From Streptomyces noursei (GTDB lineage: Bacteria > Actinomycetota > Actinomycetes > Streptomycetales > Streptomycetaceae), in the NCBI RefSeq assembly GCF_016917755.1, contig NZ_CP070326.1, positions 7,812,001 to 7,876,000 on the forward strand: a DNA stretch of 64,000 bases. The letters run 5' to 3'. The notes under the pieces are model-generated. The model searched no databases, was not told where the DNA came from, and was given only the letters and a program-made list of their open reading frames with translations. This document shows, one piece after another, positions 35,460 through 43,414 of the stretch. Within the stretch, counting starts at the first letter, position 1. Every line of letters starts with the position of its first letter. Made by a program: the position numbers and the translations under genes.

Positions 35460-36257
35460 TTAGCCGGCGCTGCCGGACCGCCGGCCGACGAGCCCGGTCA
35501 GCGAGGCGACCGTCGTGCGCGGCGGCTTCCGAAGGTCGCGGTCCGGGTGCAGGACGGTGCGGAACGCGGCCCAGGCGAGTGCGCCGAGGGCGAAGCCGTA
35601 GCAGGAGACCAGCCCGTGCCCGTTCTCCTGCGCGAACCACATCGCCAGTCCGAGCACCGGCACGCCGAGCGCCAGCAGCCGGTTCTTGCGGACGGCCTTG
35701 CCGCGACTCGTGCCCTCGTCGTCGGAGCCCTCCCCGGCGGCCTTGCCGGAGTTCTCGTCGGCGCCGCCGCGCAAGAGCAGGGCCGCGGCCAGCGTCGCGC
35801 CCAGGAAGTAGGTGGCACCGGAACTGCCCGCGAAGTTGCGGGGGTCGGTGCTGTGGGAGGTCTGGCCCCACAGCCTGTCGATCTGCTCCGGCAGCAGGAT
35901 GCCTGCGGCGAACAGACCGAGCGTCAGTGGCGCACCCCAGAACCAGTCGGCGAAGGCCGCGACGGCGGCGAGGGTGACGATGTTCCAGGCCGCCCCGCCG
36001 AAGCCACCGTTCTGCATGAAGACCGAGGTGACCACACGCCACCAGCCGGACTTCGACGGGTCCGCGTCGAGCGCATCCATCGCCCCCGACCAGCAGAGCT
36101 GGAGGGCCACCCCGGCGAGCGCGAGCCCGGTCAGGCCGACGCCGGCCCAGGGGATCCGCCGCCGTCCCAGTGTGCTCTGGCCGACCAGGGCCAGACCGCC
36201 GTTGAACATCAGCACCATCAGTGCCGCCGTGGTCACGTTGAACAACAGGATGTCCAT
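35460..36257 (-). CDS. Rhomboid-like multi-pass membrane protein
   Basis: About 265 residues with six or more hydrophobic segments. The segment SGWWRVVTSVFMQNGGFGGA, WNIVTLAAVA resembles rhomboid helix 2, where an H/N-x-x-x-N pattern normally lies, and GSSGATYFLGATLAAALL carries a G-x-S-G motif like the rhomboid catalytic serine. The catalytic histidine expected in the last helix is plausible in the GHGLVSCYGFALGALAW region but not certain. A charged cytoplasmic loop (DENSGKAAGEGSDDEGTSRG) follows the serine helix. GTG 36266 or ATG 36257 may be the start; GGAGGGGG precedes both. First gene of a two-gene unit with the serine hydrolase. Confidence 0.6.
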   Translation of the reverse strand: MDILLFNVTTAALMVLMFNGGLALVGQSTLGRRRIPWAGVGLTGLALAGVALQLCWSGAMDALDADPSKSGWWRVVTSVFMQNGGFGGAAWNIVTLAAVAAFADWFWGAPLTLGLFAAGILLPEQIDRLWGQTSHSTDPRNFAGSSGATYFLGATLAAALLLRGGADENSGKAAGEGSDDEGTSRGKAVRKNRLLALGVPVLGLAMWFAQENGHGLVSCYGFALGALAWAAFRTVLHPDRDLRKPPRTTVASLTGLVGRRSGSAG

Positions 36258-36323
36258 CGTCACCACCCCCCTCCAAGCCGTGTTCGATTTCGCTGATCAC
36301 GACATTAGCGCGCCCCGGAGTTT

Positions 36324-36342
36324 TTTCAAACACTGTTTGAAA
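36324..36342. promoter_or_regulatory. Perfect palindromic operator TTTCAAACACTGTTTGAAA
   Basis: Nine-base arms around one central base, 28 bp before the TetR start at 36370 and about 70 bp before the divergent rhomboid-like gene. This is the size and symmetry expected of a TetR-type binding site controlling both directions. Confidence 0.7.
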
Positions 36343-36369
36343 GCTGGCTCGGCTCGCTAGACTGCGACC

Positions 36370-37053
36370 GTGAAGCTGACCGCAGACCTGATCATCGACG
36401 CGGGGATGGCGGTGTTCGCCCAGACCGGCTACCACGGATTCTCCATGCGCCGGGTCGCGGACCGCCTCGACGTGCACGCCGGCAGCCTCTACTACCACGT
36501 GCCCAGCAAGGCCGCACTGCTCCAGCTGATGGCCGACCGGGTGGCCGGGCAGGCATACGAGGCCGGCACCGCCGCCCTGGCCGGACTGCCGGCGCAGGCA
36601 GGCTGGCCGGCGCGGGTCACGGCGCAGGCCGTCGCCCTGCGGCAGAGCATCCAGCAGCACCCCGGCGGGGCGATCATGCTCGCCGGCAGCCCGAAAACCC
36701 TCAGCCCCGGCGCCCTCTCGCTGATGGAACGGCTGCTCGCCACCCTCGCCGAGGCCGGCGTGCCCCCGGAGCACTGCGGCACCGCCGCCGACACCGTGCT
36801 CAGCCACGTCACCGGTTACGTGCTCCAGGAGCAGAGCGAGCCACCCGCGGTGCCGGTCTCCACCGAGGACGTCACCGCCCTCCACCGGGGCTTCCCCCGG
36901 ACGGCGGTCGCCGCGGCCGCGCACGGGCCGGACGAGAAGTTCACCCGCAGCCTGGACCTGCTCTGCGCCGGCATCGGGACGCTCATCCGGCCACCGTCCG
37001 AGGGGCCGCCACCCGAAGGACCGCCGTCCGAAGAACCGGATGGGAAGAGTTAG
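36370..37053 (+). CDS. TetR-family regulator
   Basis: A 227-residue regulator. The HTH reads AVFAQTGYHGFSMRRVADRL followed by DVHAGSLYYHVPSKAALLQL, with the Y-Y-H/K-x-x-S/N-K-x-x-L signature, and the C-terminal part resembles the TetR_C ligand domain (LMERLLATLAEAGVPPEHC, a hydrophobic helix). A proline-rich tail ends the protein. GTG/ATG context: the start at 36370 follows a short AT-rich leader. It is divergent from the rhomboid-like/serine hydrolase pair, with a 19-bp palindrome between, so it likely represses both. The ligand is unknown. Confidence 0.85.
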   Translation: MKLTADLIIDAGMAVFAQTGYHGFSMRRVADRLDVHAGSLYYHVPSKAALLQLMADRVAGQAYEAGTAALAGLPAQAGWPARVTAQAVALRQSIQQHPGGAIMLAGSPKTLSPGALSLMERLLATLAEAGVPPEHCGTAADTVLSHVTGYVLQEQSEPPAVPVSTEDVTALHRGFPRTAVAAAAHGPDEKFTRSLDLLCAGIGTLIRPPSEGPPPEGPPSEEPDGKS

Positions 37054-37248
37054 TTGCCGAAGTCTCCTCCAGGACCGCATCGACGAGCCCGAACGACACC
37101 TGCGCAGCCAACTCCCCCAAATGCCCGGCGCGAACACTCCCTGCGCCACAGTGGTCACCCGAGAGAAAACCGTCCGGCCCGATGGCAGGACATAGCGCTC
37201 GGACAACGGGACTCCTCGGCAACAGGCTGCCTTGGTCGACTGCCTGTG

Positions 37249-37266
37249 CCAACGGAGCTCCGTTGG
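37249..37266. repeat. 18-bp perfect palindrome without a loop
   Basis: CCAACGGAGCTCCGTTGG is fully self-complementary. It lies in the non-coding gap after the TetR gene and 14 bp before the end of an IS630 N-terminal remnant on the other strand. It may be an old operator or an element end; nothing adjacent uses it in an obvious way. Confidence 0.5.
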
Positions 37267-37279
37267 TCGCGTTCCGCCC

Positions 37280-37582
37280 TCACACGCCCCCTCGCAGCCG
37301 GCGTTTGCCGGGGCGCAGAAAGCGCCAACTACCCGGCCTCGGGCCGTGCTCGGCCGGCTTGAACTCGGCAATCTTCTTGATCTCCCGGCATGCGGGAAGG
37401 GTGCAGGTTCTGGGCCGGCCGCCCTTGCACTTCGGGTAGAGGGAGTCGAAGCCGTCGACGTTGAAGTGGTGGATCACGTCCCGGACCCGGTCCGCGCTGG
37501 CGAACCTCCCCTCGGCCATCTTCGCCACGGGTATTCCCTGCGCGGGCAGCAGCACCAACAGGGCCCGCCGCCAGATCACCAC
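37280..37582 (-). pseudogene. IS630-family transposase N-terminal remnant
   Basis: The minus strand encodes the first ~100 residues of an IS630 transposase: RRALLVLLPAQGIPVAKMAE, DRVRDVIHHFNVDGFDSLYP and KCKGGRPRTCTLPACREIKK. This is the HTH and linker; the DDE domain is gone. A run of five altered positions (cysteines replacing usual residues) supports neutral drift. It is the most 5' piece of an element unrelated in position to the other IS630 scraps. Confidence 0.75.
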
Positions 37583-37705
37583 CGACCCCGTGACCCTACG
37601 GATGACGCAGCAGCCTTTTGGCCCTCATCGTCATCGAGCTCCCGTACCCGTTCGGCCAGCGCACGGCCTGGCAGCGACCGTGAGGGGGAGGACGCTGTGG
37701 CTGTT

Positions 37706-37972
37706 TCACTCCGCTCGGCGTCTTCTCAGCTCAGCGAGCCATGCCCGAACCTGTTCGTCGTCGTGCAGGTAATCGCCCTTCTCGCCTGCGGGGAGATCGA
37801 TTCCGTAGAGCAGGTTCAGTGCCCACCAGGAAAGGACGTCCCAGACGGCCCCGTCCTCCGTCACCCACCTCGCCGCCCAACAGTCGGCCTCGTCGCGGGA
37901 CAGCCGCCCCGCGACAAGCTCGACGAAGCGATCTTCGATCTCATCGAGAGTGGGCTGACCGCTGGCATCCAT
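37706..37972 (-). CDS. Conserved hypothetical 88-residue protein
   Basis: An intact small acidic protein: DEIEDRFVELVAGRLSRDEA, DCWAARWVTEDGAVWDVLSW, WALNLLYGIDLP and LHDDEQVRAWLAELRRRR. The tryptophan-rich centre and the closing HDDEQVR-WL-EL block match a family of small Streptomyces proteins of unknown function that I have seen annotated only as hypothetical. ATG 37972 has CAGGAC directly upstream. No partner is evident; it lies downstream of the extra rpoA gene on the same strand with a 113-bp gap. Confidence 0.65.
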   Translation of the reverse strand: MDASGQPTLDEIEDRFVELVAGRLSRDEADCWAARWVTEDGAVWDVLSWWALNLLYGIDLPAGEKGDYLHDDEQVRAWLAELRRRRAE

Positions 37973-38085
37973 GTCCTGACCGTACAGGCAGGGCGAACGT
38001 TGCTCGATGCGGCACTAGACAGCCTCGCTACCAGCTGCGTGTCTGCCCGCGGCTCGGCGGCAGTCACGACGACGCGCGGCGTTCA

Positions 38086-39099
38086 TCACTGCTCGGTCCC
38101 CATGAAACCCGGGCTCGCCTGGTCGTCTGCGTCGAGGGCGGCGGTGATCGGGTCAAATCCGGGCGGACTGTCCTTGAAGGCCAGGCCCAGGCCCGCCAGC
38201 TTCGCCTTGACCTCGTCGATCGACTTCGTACCGAAGTTGCGGATGTCGAGCAGGTCCGCCTCGGAGCGCGCGACGAGCTCGCCCACGGAGTGGACGCCCT
38301 CACGCTTGAGGCAGTTGTAGGAGCGGACGGTGAGTTCCAGCTCCTCGATCGGCAGCGCCATGTCGGCGGCCAGGGCAACGTCTGTCGGTGACGAGCCCAG
38401 GTCGATTCCCTCGGCCTCGATGTTCAGCTCACGGGCCAGACCGAACAGCTCGACCAGCGTCTTGCCGGCCGAGGCCATGGCATCACGCGGCCGCATTCCT
38501 TGCTTGGTCTCGATGTCGACGATCAGCTTGTCGAAGTCGGTGCGCTGCTCGACGCGGGTCGCCTCGACCTTGTACGTGACCTTGAGCACCGGCGAGTAGA
38601 TGGAGTCGACCGGGATCCGGCCGATCTCCTGGCCGGCCTGCTTGTTCTGCACGGCGGAGACGTAGCCGCGACCGCGCTCGACGGTCAGCTCCATCTCCAG
38701 CTTGCCCTTGCCGTTCAGCGTGGCGAGGACGAGGTCGGGGTTGTGCACCTCGACGTCGGCCGGCGGCGTGATGTCGGCGGCGGTGACCAGACCCGGGCCC
38801 TGCTTGCGCAGGTACAGCACGACCGGCTCGTCGTGCTCCGAGGAGACGACCAGCTGCTTGATGTTGAGGACCAGGTCGGTGACGTCTTCCTTGACGCCCT
38901 GCAGGGTGGTGAACTCGTGCAGGACACCGTCGATGCGGACGCTGGTGACGGCAGCGCTGGGGATCGACGACAGGAGGGTGCGGCGGAGGGAGTTGCCGAG
39001 GGTGTAGCCGAAGCCCGGCTCCAGCGGCTCGATCACGAACCGGGAGCGGAACTCGTCGACGACCTCTTCGGTCAGTGACGGACGCTGAGCAATCAGCAC
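38086..39099 (-). CDS. rpoA: DNA-directed RNA polymerase alpha subunit, stand-alone copy
   Basis: A 337-residue alpha subunit, full length for Streptomyces (about 340). The N-terminal assembly domain ([40 protein letters not shown]) and the C-terminal domain ([40 protein letters not shown]) are complete. The C-terminal residues equivalent to E. coli R265, N268, C269, G296, K298 and S299, which contact UP-element DNA, are all kept. The GTG start at 39099 (VLIAQRPSL) has GGAGG 9 bases upstream. The usual neighbours rpsM, rpsK, rpsD and rplQ are absent, so this is not the ribosomal-operon locus. A divergent SH3-like gene lies 222 bp away. Best explained as a second, diverged rpoA. Confidence 0.9.
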   Translation of the reverse strand: MLIAQRPSLTEEVVDEFRSRFVIEPLEPGFGYTLGNSLRRTLLSSIPSAAVTSVRIDGVLHEFTTLQGVKEDVTDLVLNIKQLVVSSEHDEPVVLYLRKQGPGLVTAADITPPADVEVHNPDLVLATLNGKGKLEMELTVERGRGYVSAVQNKQAGQEIGRIPVDSIYSPVLKVTYKVEATRVEQRTDFDKLIVDIETKQGMRPRDAMASAGKTLVELFGLARELNIEAEGIDLGSSPTDVALAADMALPIEELELTVRSYNCLKREGVHSVGELVARSEADLLDIRNFGTKSIDEVKAKLAGLGLAFKDSPPGFDPITAALDADDQASPGFMGTEQ

Positions 39100-39157
39100 G
39101 AGGTATTGCCTCCAGTGTTTGGCGCCCGCTATGTGACGCCGTAGACACCACGAAGGG

Positions 39158-39197
39158 TACGGGTGGTTCGGCCTCCAGTCCGGCCGAACCACCCGTA
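39158..39197. promoter_or_regulatory. 16-bp perfect hairpin in the leader between rpoA copy and SH3-like gene
   Basis: TACGGGTGGTTCGGCC (39158-39173) and its exact reverse complement (39182-39197) flank an 8-base loop. It lies 59 bp upstream of the rpoA start, inside the likely leader, and 124 bp before the divergent SH3-like gene. With no T tract it could be an attenuator, an RNA-level control or a binding site, not a simple end-of-gene terminator. Confidence 0.6.
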
Positions 39198-39321
39198 TCC
39201 GCCCGTCTGCTGGCCGATCGGCGGGCTCGGCCTCGGCTCCGGCCGGCGTGGAGTCCAACGTCACCCACTCCTCACCTCAAGAGTGAGCAACCAGCGCAGT
39301 GCGAGGTGCATACTGGGGGCA

Positions 39322-39543
39322 ATGACAAAGCCTGCTGCACCGAAGCGTCATTTGCTCACCAGTCCCTTCAAAGCACCGGTCCCCCCGACTCCCAAGCACT
39401 TCGCCGTGGGCGACCAGGTCACACACGACATGTACGGCCTCGGCCGGGTGATCGGCATCGAGGACGGAATCGCGGCGCTCGTGGATTTCGGCACCGCGCA
39501 AATGCGGATCTTGAGCCCGTACGACAAGATGACCAAGCTGTAG
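39322..39543 (+). CDS. Small SH3-like (CarD/UvrD-tail-like) protein
   Basis: A 73-residue protein with a basic/proline lead (MTKPAAPKRHLLTSPFKAPV) and a compact barrel-like domain FAVGDQVTHDMYGLGRVIGI, EDGIAALVDFGTAQMRILSP, ending DKMTKL. The G-D-x-V-x-H-x-x-Y/F-G-x-G-x-V pattern occurs in Tudor/SH3-like domains such as CarD-type and UvrD C-terminal modules, many of which contact RNA polymerase. Small proteins like this are common in Streptomyces and not characterised as far as I recall. ATG 39322 is preceded by GGGGGC. Divergent position next to an rpoA copy makes an RNA polymerase link attractive but unproven. Confidence 0.7.
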   Translation: MTKPAAPKRHLLTSPFKAPVPPTPKHFAVGDQVTHDMYGLGRVIGIEDGIAALVDFGTAQMRILSPYDKMTKL

Positions 39544-39892
39544 GACCGCAGCGCGTACGCGAGCGCCATCGGGCAGCGGTCAGCCCGTGCAGTCGTCGCC
39601 ATGGTCATGCATCGGCCACCTAACTACCACGTCCGGGCCGCCTCCGGATCGGTCTGAGAGGGGAGGCCGTCGAGAGGAGCGTGACACCGCCTGAGCGCGG
39701 GGGTGGGCCTTCCGTCATGGCCGAAGACGATAGTGCCGCGGCCAAGACCGTGTTTTGTGCGGTGAGGCGGGTCAGGCGTCTGTGGCAGCCGAGGGCTGCG
39801 GCTGGTGGCTCGGCTTGCATCGTTGACCGGGCAATCGACGTGTTGCCCGATGGTCAGCAGACCGTCTCCAGATCTTGATGCTGGAGGTGGTC
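39544..39892. other. Intergenic stretch before an IS630 remnant
   Basis: No intact gene was recognised. The right end should contain the outer end of the IS630 element that starts at 39893. An open frame at 39681-39878 (GGGPSVMAEDDSAAAKTVF region) has no family match or ribosome site. Confidence 0.35.
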
Positions 39893-40834
39893 GTGGGACG
39901 TCGACCGAGTGTTCTCGTACGGCCGGTCAGCATGGATGAATGGATGAGGGGCGTCGGCTTCAGCGGATCAGCCGGAGCGCGAGGGACCGGGTCCGGCTGC
40001 AGCGGGCGATCGTGGTGCTGATGCCCACCCAGGGCCAGACGGCCAAGGGCATCGCCTCGCTGACGCAGGTCAGCGAGGACTACGTCCGCGACGTCATCCA
40101 CGCCTTCAACGGGGGTTCGACGCGCTGGACGCAAAATGGAGCGGGGGCGCCCCCAGACGATCAGTGAGCGGGTGCACGAGCACATCCGCAAGATGCACCG
40201 GGTCCTGGCCCTGTACGACACCCCGCCGACCGACGGGCGGGTGATATGTGTCGACGGGTTCGGGCCGCTCAACCTGATGCCCCGAAAGGGCACAGCATGG
40301 CGTCCAGCCGGCAGGCCCCGCCGGCTGCGGACCACCGACCACCGCTACGGCGGCGTGATGCACATGCCCGCCGCTCTCGACCTGGTCACCGGGAAGATCT
40401 TCTACCGGATCAGCAAACGCGAGCGGTGGCGCGAGTTCCTCGGTCTACTCAAAGCCCTGCGCAATCGCCGGCCCGGGGAGAAGCTGTACCTGGTGCTGGA
40501 CAGATTCTCCCCGCACAAGCACACCGAGATCCGCACCTGGGCCGCCGACAACGACGCCGAACTGGTCTTCCTGCCGACCTACGGCTCCTGGCTGAACCGG
40601 AACGAAGCGGAGTCCGCCGCCCTGCGCCACTTCGCCCTCGACGGCACCGCCCACCGCACCCACGCCGAGCAGAACGCCACCATCGCCGCCTACCTCCGCC
40701 GGCGCAACGCACGCGCTGAACCGAAGACCAACTTCGCCCCGACTCACCTTCGCCATCCACTGCCCGCACCCGGCCGGTCCGGGCGACGCCGGCTGGCCTG
40801 GACGCCAGCTACATACCCGCAGGGGAAGCGGTGA
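39893..40834 (+). pseudogene. IS630-family transposase, frameshifted with internal deletion
   Basis: GTG 39893 begins GRRPSVLVRPVSMDE; a duplicated ATGGATGA (near 39934-39949) then shifts the frame to GRRLQRISRSARDRVRLQRA and SEDYVRDVIHAFN. Further shifts lead to GRPQTISERVHEHIR, after which about 65 residues are missing before KMHRVLALYDTPPTDGRVIC. The DDE domain follows (VICVDGFGPLNLMPRKG with glycine where DEFG is usual, LYLVLDRFSPHKH, TYGSWLNRNEAESAAL). Several breaks make it inactive. Confidence 0.85.
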
Positions 40835-40877
40835 GGTAGTGGTGGGCCAGCGTCGTCTCGGCTGCGGCCATGGGTAT

Positions 40878-41213
40878 CTACGGCAGGGAATGGGCCGGGG
40901 CCATCGGAATTGGTGCGGAGGTCCAGGAACCTGCGGGCCGAGCCCGGCAGATGCGGCCTTCGGCGGCGAGCACGCCCAGGTTGGAGGCGCTCACGCGCTG
41001 CTGGGACTCATACGGATTGCCGGGGGAGGTGACGACGTGCCGGGGTGCCGGTGGCGGTGTCGTGGAGGGCGCGTTCGATGGCGGCGCCGGTGGGCCGGCG
41101 CATGCGGGCGGCCGTGGCGAGGAAGACGGTCGCAGGGTCGGTGGCGTGCAGGCCGACCATCGCCTCTGCGACCGCCTGCGACACCGGATGCCCGGTGGTC
41201 TACCCCGGCTCAT
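40878..41213 (-). pseudogene. Winged-helix (HTH_42/AlkX-like) protein remnant
   Basis: Joining two frames on the minus strand gives VAEAMVGLHATDPATVFLAT, AARMRRPTGAAIERALHD and, further on, NPYESQQRVSASNLGVLAAE and GRICRARPAGSWTSAPIPMA. These are signature pieces of the HTH_42 winged-helix family (GLHATDPATVYLS; GRI-RGRPRGSWTSSQYRWAP). The pieces between are missing or out of frame, so only a scar remains. Confidence 0.55.
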
Positions 41214-41284
41214 GGGAGAGACCCAGATCTGTTGGGGTCCGCATGCAGTGAAGGCCCGGTGGATACCGGGCCTTCACTTCTGAG

Positions 41285-41358
41285 TAGCGGGGACAGGATT
41301 TGAACCTGCGACCTCTGGGTTATGAGCCCAGCGAGCTACCGAGCTGCTCCACCCCGCG
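41285..41358 (-). tRNA. Initiator tRNA-fMet (CAT anticodon)
   Basis: The minus strand folds as a 74-base tRNA: acceptor 5' CGCGGGG with 3' CCCCGCT-A, a D arm GAGCAGCTCGGTAGCTC, an anticodon arm CTGGGCTCATAACCCAG with the CAT anticodon, and T arm GCAGGTTCAAATCCTGT. The three G-C pairs at the base of the anticodon stem (GGG/CCC) and the unpaired first acceptor position are the initiator hallmarks. CCA is not encoded. Confidence 0.92.
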
Positions 41359-41787
41359 ACGGCACGATGAACTGTACGGCACTGAGCCGGATCAACCGAA
41401 TCGACGTCAGGTCGGTACGGTCAGGAGACCATCGCCGGCCGGCGAGCACACTCGACGATGGTCATTGACCAGGCTGCAGTTGACGTAGGCGGACTGGCGG
41501 CGGACGTACAAAGCGGCTCTGGTCGACATCTCGGGACGGTCTCGCGATCACCGTCGGGCAGAGATCACGGTGCTGGGCGGAAATTCCCTGGTCATGGTGA
41601 AGTGGTGAGGAAGTCTGGGGACTCCGGGCAACAACCCGACCGTCGATCTTCCAGGGGCCGGTGGTCGGGCTCACGTGCCGATGCGCAGTCCCGATGGCCC
41701 TGAGGTGTTGGTTGGTTGTGCAGGCGCATCGAGAACGCGACCTCGCCGCGGTCCTGAGGCGGCGATCGAGACCCTGGCCGAGTGTGG
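41359..41787. other. Stretch upstream of tRNA-fMet, no gene recognised
   Basis: Contains the likely tRNA promoter on the minus strand and, toward 41700, unassigned sequence leading to a TetR C-terminal scrap. I saw no copy of the tRNA 3' end that would mark an attachment site within the window. Confidence 0.4.
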
Positions 41788-42071
41788 CGATGTCGGAGAT
41801 CTGCATGAACGAGCGTGATGCGGAGGGTGTGTTGCGCTTTGGCGTGGAGGTCACGGCGCGCGCCAATGTCGAGGCCCTGGAGCCGATCTTGCGTGCGGGG
41901 CAGGAGAGCGGTGAATTCCGCGAGTTCGACACGGAGTTGATGGCGCTCACGTTGAAGTCCGCGATCGATGCGGCGATCGTGCGCTTGGCGCGTCCGCCGC
42001 GGCTGACCTTGGCGGAGTGCGTCCGTGAACTGACCACTTTGGCCCGCCTGGCCACTAGGCAGGAGTCGTGA
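41788..42071 (+). pseudogene. TetR-family regulator, C-terminal remnant
   Basis: Encodes VTARANVEALEPILRAGQES, GEFREFDTELMALTLKSAID and RPPRLTLAECVRELTTLARL, a typical C-terminal ligand/dimer half of a TetR protein. The HTH half is missing; upstream sequence is unrelated. The stop at 42069-42071 overlaps the start of the following membrane-protein pseudogene (GTG 42068), the usual spacing of a regulator and its target in one operon. Confidence 0.6.
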
Positions 42072-42735
42072 CGACCCGCGCCGGGGGCTCCGGCAACCGC
42101 CGCCTTTTGCTCCAACTCGTCTGGGACGTGAGCGCACCCATCGTCGTGTTCTACGCGCTGCGTGGGCTGGGTGCGAGCACGTTCGTTGCGCTGTTGGCCG
42201 TTGCGGTGCTGCCCGTGGTGACCACGGGGTGTACTGGTTGCGGGATCGTCGCTTGGAGGCGATGGCGGCGTTCATGGCGGGGGTGATGGTGCTGGGGATG
42301 GTGGTCTCGCTGGTCAGTGGGGGCACGCGGTTCATGCTGGCCAAGGACGGTTGGGTGACCGGCGCGGCCGGATTGTGCTTCCTGGGATCGGCGTGGGCGC
42401 GTCGTCCCCTGGCCTATCTGGGGGCACGACCGTTGCTGGAGGGACGGTTCCGTTCCGATGGGACGCCGTGGGAGACGTTGTGGGAGAACGAGGCGGCGTT
42501 CCGGCGCATCTGGCGTGTTTCCACGGTGATGTGGGGAATCGCCCTGCTCGCCGACGCCGTGGCGCGGGTCGTGATGTCGTATGCGCTGCCAGTCGAGGTC
42601 GTGCCTGGACTCGGTGGTCTGCTCTGGCCCGTCACGATGGTGCTGTTGCAGCTGGTGAACGGCGTCTACTACCGGGCAGCGGGCCTGTGGCGGCTGACCG
42701 CGGGCTACGGCACGGGCGCGAGGCGGACGGCGTGA
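42068..42735 (+). pseudogene. VC0807-like membrane protein, one frameshift
   Basis: Begins GTG 42068 with LLLQLVWDVSAPIVVFYALR and LLAVAVLPVV; a shift near 42228 moves to VYWLRDRRLEAMAAFMAG, TRFMLAKDGWVTGAAGLCFL, LLEGRFRSDGTPWETLWENE and a closing two-helix region. With the shift corrected it is a complete five- to six-helix protein of the VC0807 family of unknown function. A single indel in otherwise well-kept sequence makes a sequencing error possible. Confidence 0.65.
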
Positions 42736-43110
42736 TGCGCACGTTCGTGATCACTGGGCCGTCTCCGGCGTACTGCGGGGCATCGAGGACGTGTTGGAGG
42801 CGCGTGGGGTACCGGAGGCGATCCCGGTCGGCACCTCGTTTGGTGGGCTGGTAGCCGTCGAGTACGCGCGCAGGCAACCGTGACCGCACCGCACCCCGGC
42901 AGCGGTCGATCTGGACGGTTTCTGGTGGGGGAAGCCCGGTCAGTACCCCGACTCCGAGAAGGTGGGCGAGCAACTAAGGGCCGCGGCCGGGGCCGTGGCA
43001 CCACCTGACTACGTCGAGCAGCAGATCGTGCATGCCGGACGGTACGGGATTCCGCCCGAGCGCGCCGAGGCCGCAACCCGTGGCACCGTGCGGCCGCTGC
43101 GGGACATGGT
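42734..43110 (+). pseudogene. Alpha/beta hydrolase fragment
   Basis: Starts in a frame overlapping the previous stop: HAHVRDHWAVSGVLRGIEDV, LEARGVPEAIPVGTSFGGLV with the nucleophile elbow G-T-S-F-G, then VEYARRQP and a stop at 42883. A second frame continues with DLDGFWWGKPGQYPDSEKVG and VAPPDYVEQQIVHAGRYGIP, reading like the cap region of the same hydrolase. The N-terminus and the histidine end are missing. Confidence 0.5.
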
Positions 43111-43139
43111 GGGGATGTACCGCTCGCGTGCCGCCTGGC

Positions 43140-43400
43140 GGCTGGTGTCGACGAACGCGAGGTGGTCGAGTGCCCGGTGGAGGTCGTGCCACCAGGCATC
43201 CGGTAGGTCCACGTCGTGGTGGAGGACCGGACTTTGGGACACAGGTGGTGCGTTGACGTGTTGGTAGCGCTCGGCCCGGTAGTCCCAACCGTCGGCCGAC
43301 CGGCCCCGCACCCCGAGCCGCCACGGCCCCTGACAGCGTCCAGCCTGCGTAACCCCGTACTTCCCCGCCCGCGGCGTCGATGACGTCGAGCAGATCGCAG
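43140..43400 (-). pseudogene. Fragment of an uncharacterised Streptomyces protein
   Basis: The minus strand reads CDLLDVIDAAGGEVRGYAGW, then in a shifted frame RSADGWDYRAERYQHVNAPP and DLPDAWWHDLHRALDHLAFV. The tryptophan-rich style and HVNAP block recall phosphotransferase-like or hypothetical proteins seen in Streptomyces. It is broken by a frameshift and ends in hydrolase sequence of the other strand. The family is uncertain. Confidence 0.35.
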
Positions 43401-43414
43401 GCGGCCCGCCCTAA

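Noticed and set aside
33921-36296. Open frame of 791 codons on the plus strand
   Set aside because: Antisense shadow of the serine hydrolase and rhomboid-like genes; composition without any domain and no ribosome site.
41285-41358. tRNA-fMet considered as an integration site of a mobile element
   Set aside because: No integrase gene and no duplicated tRNA 3' end were seen in the window.
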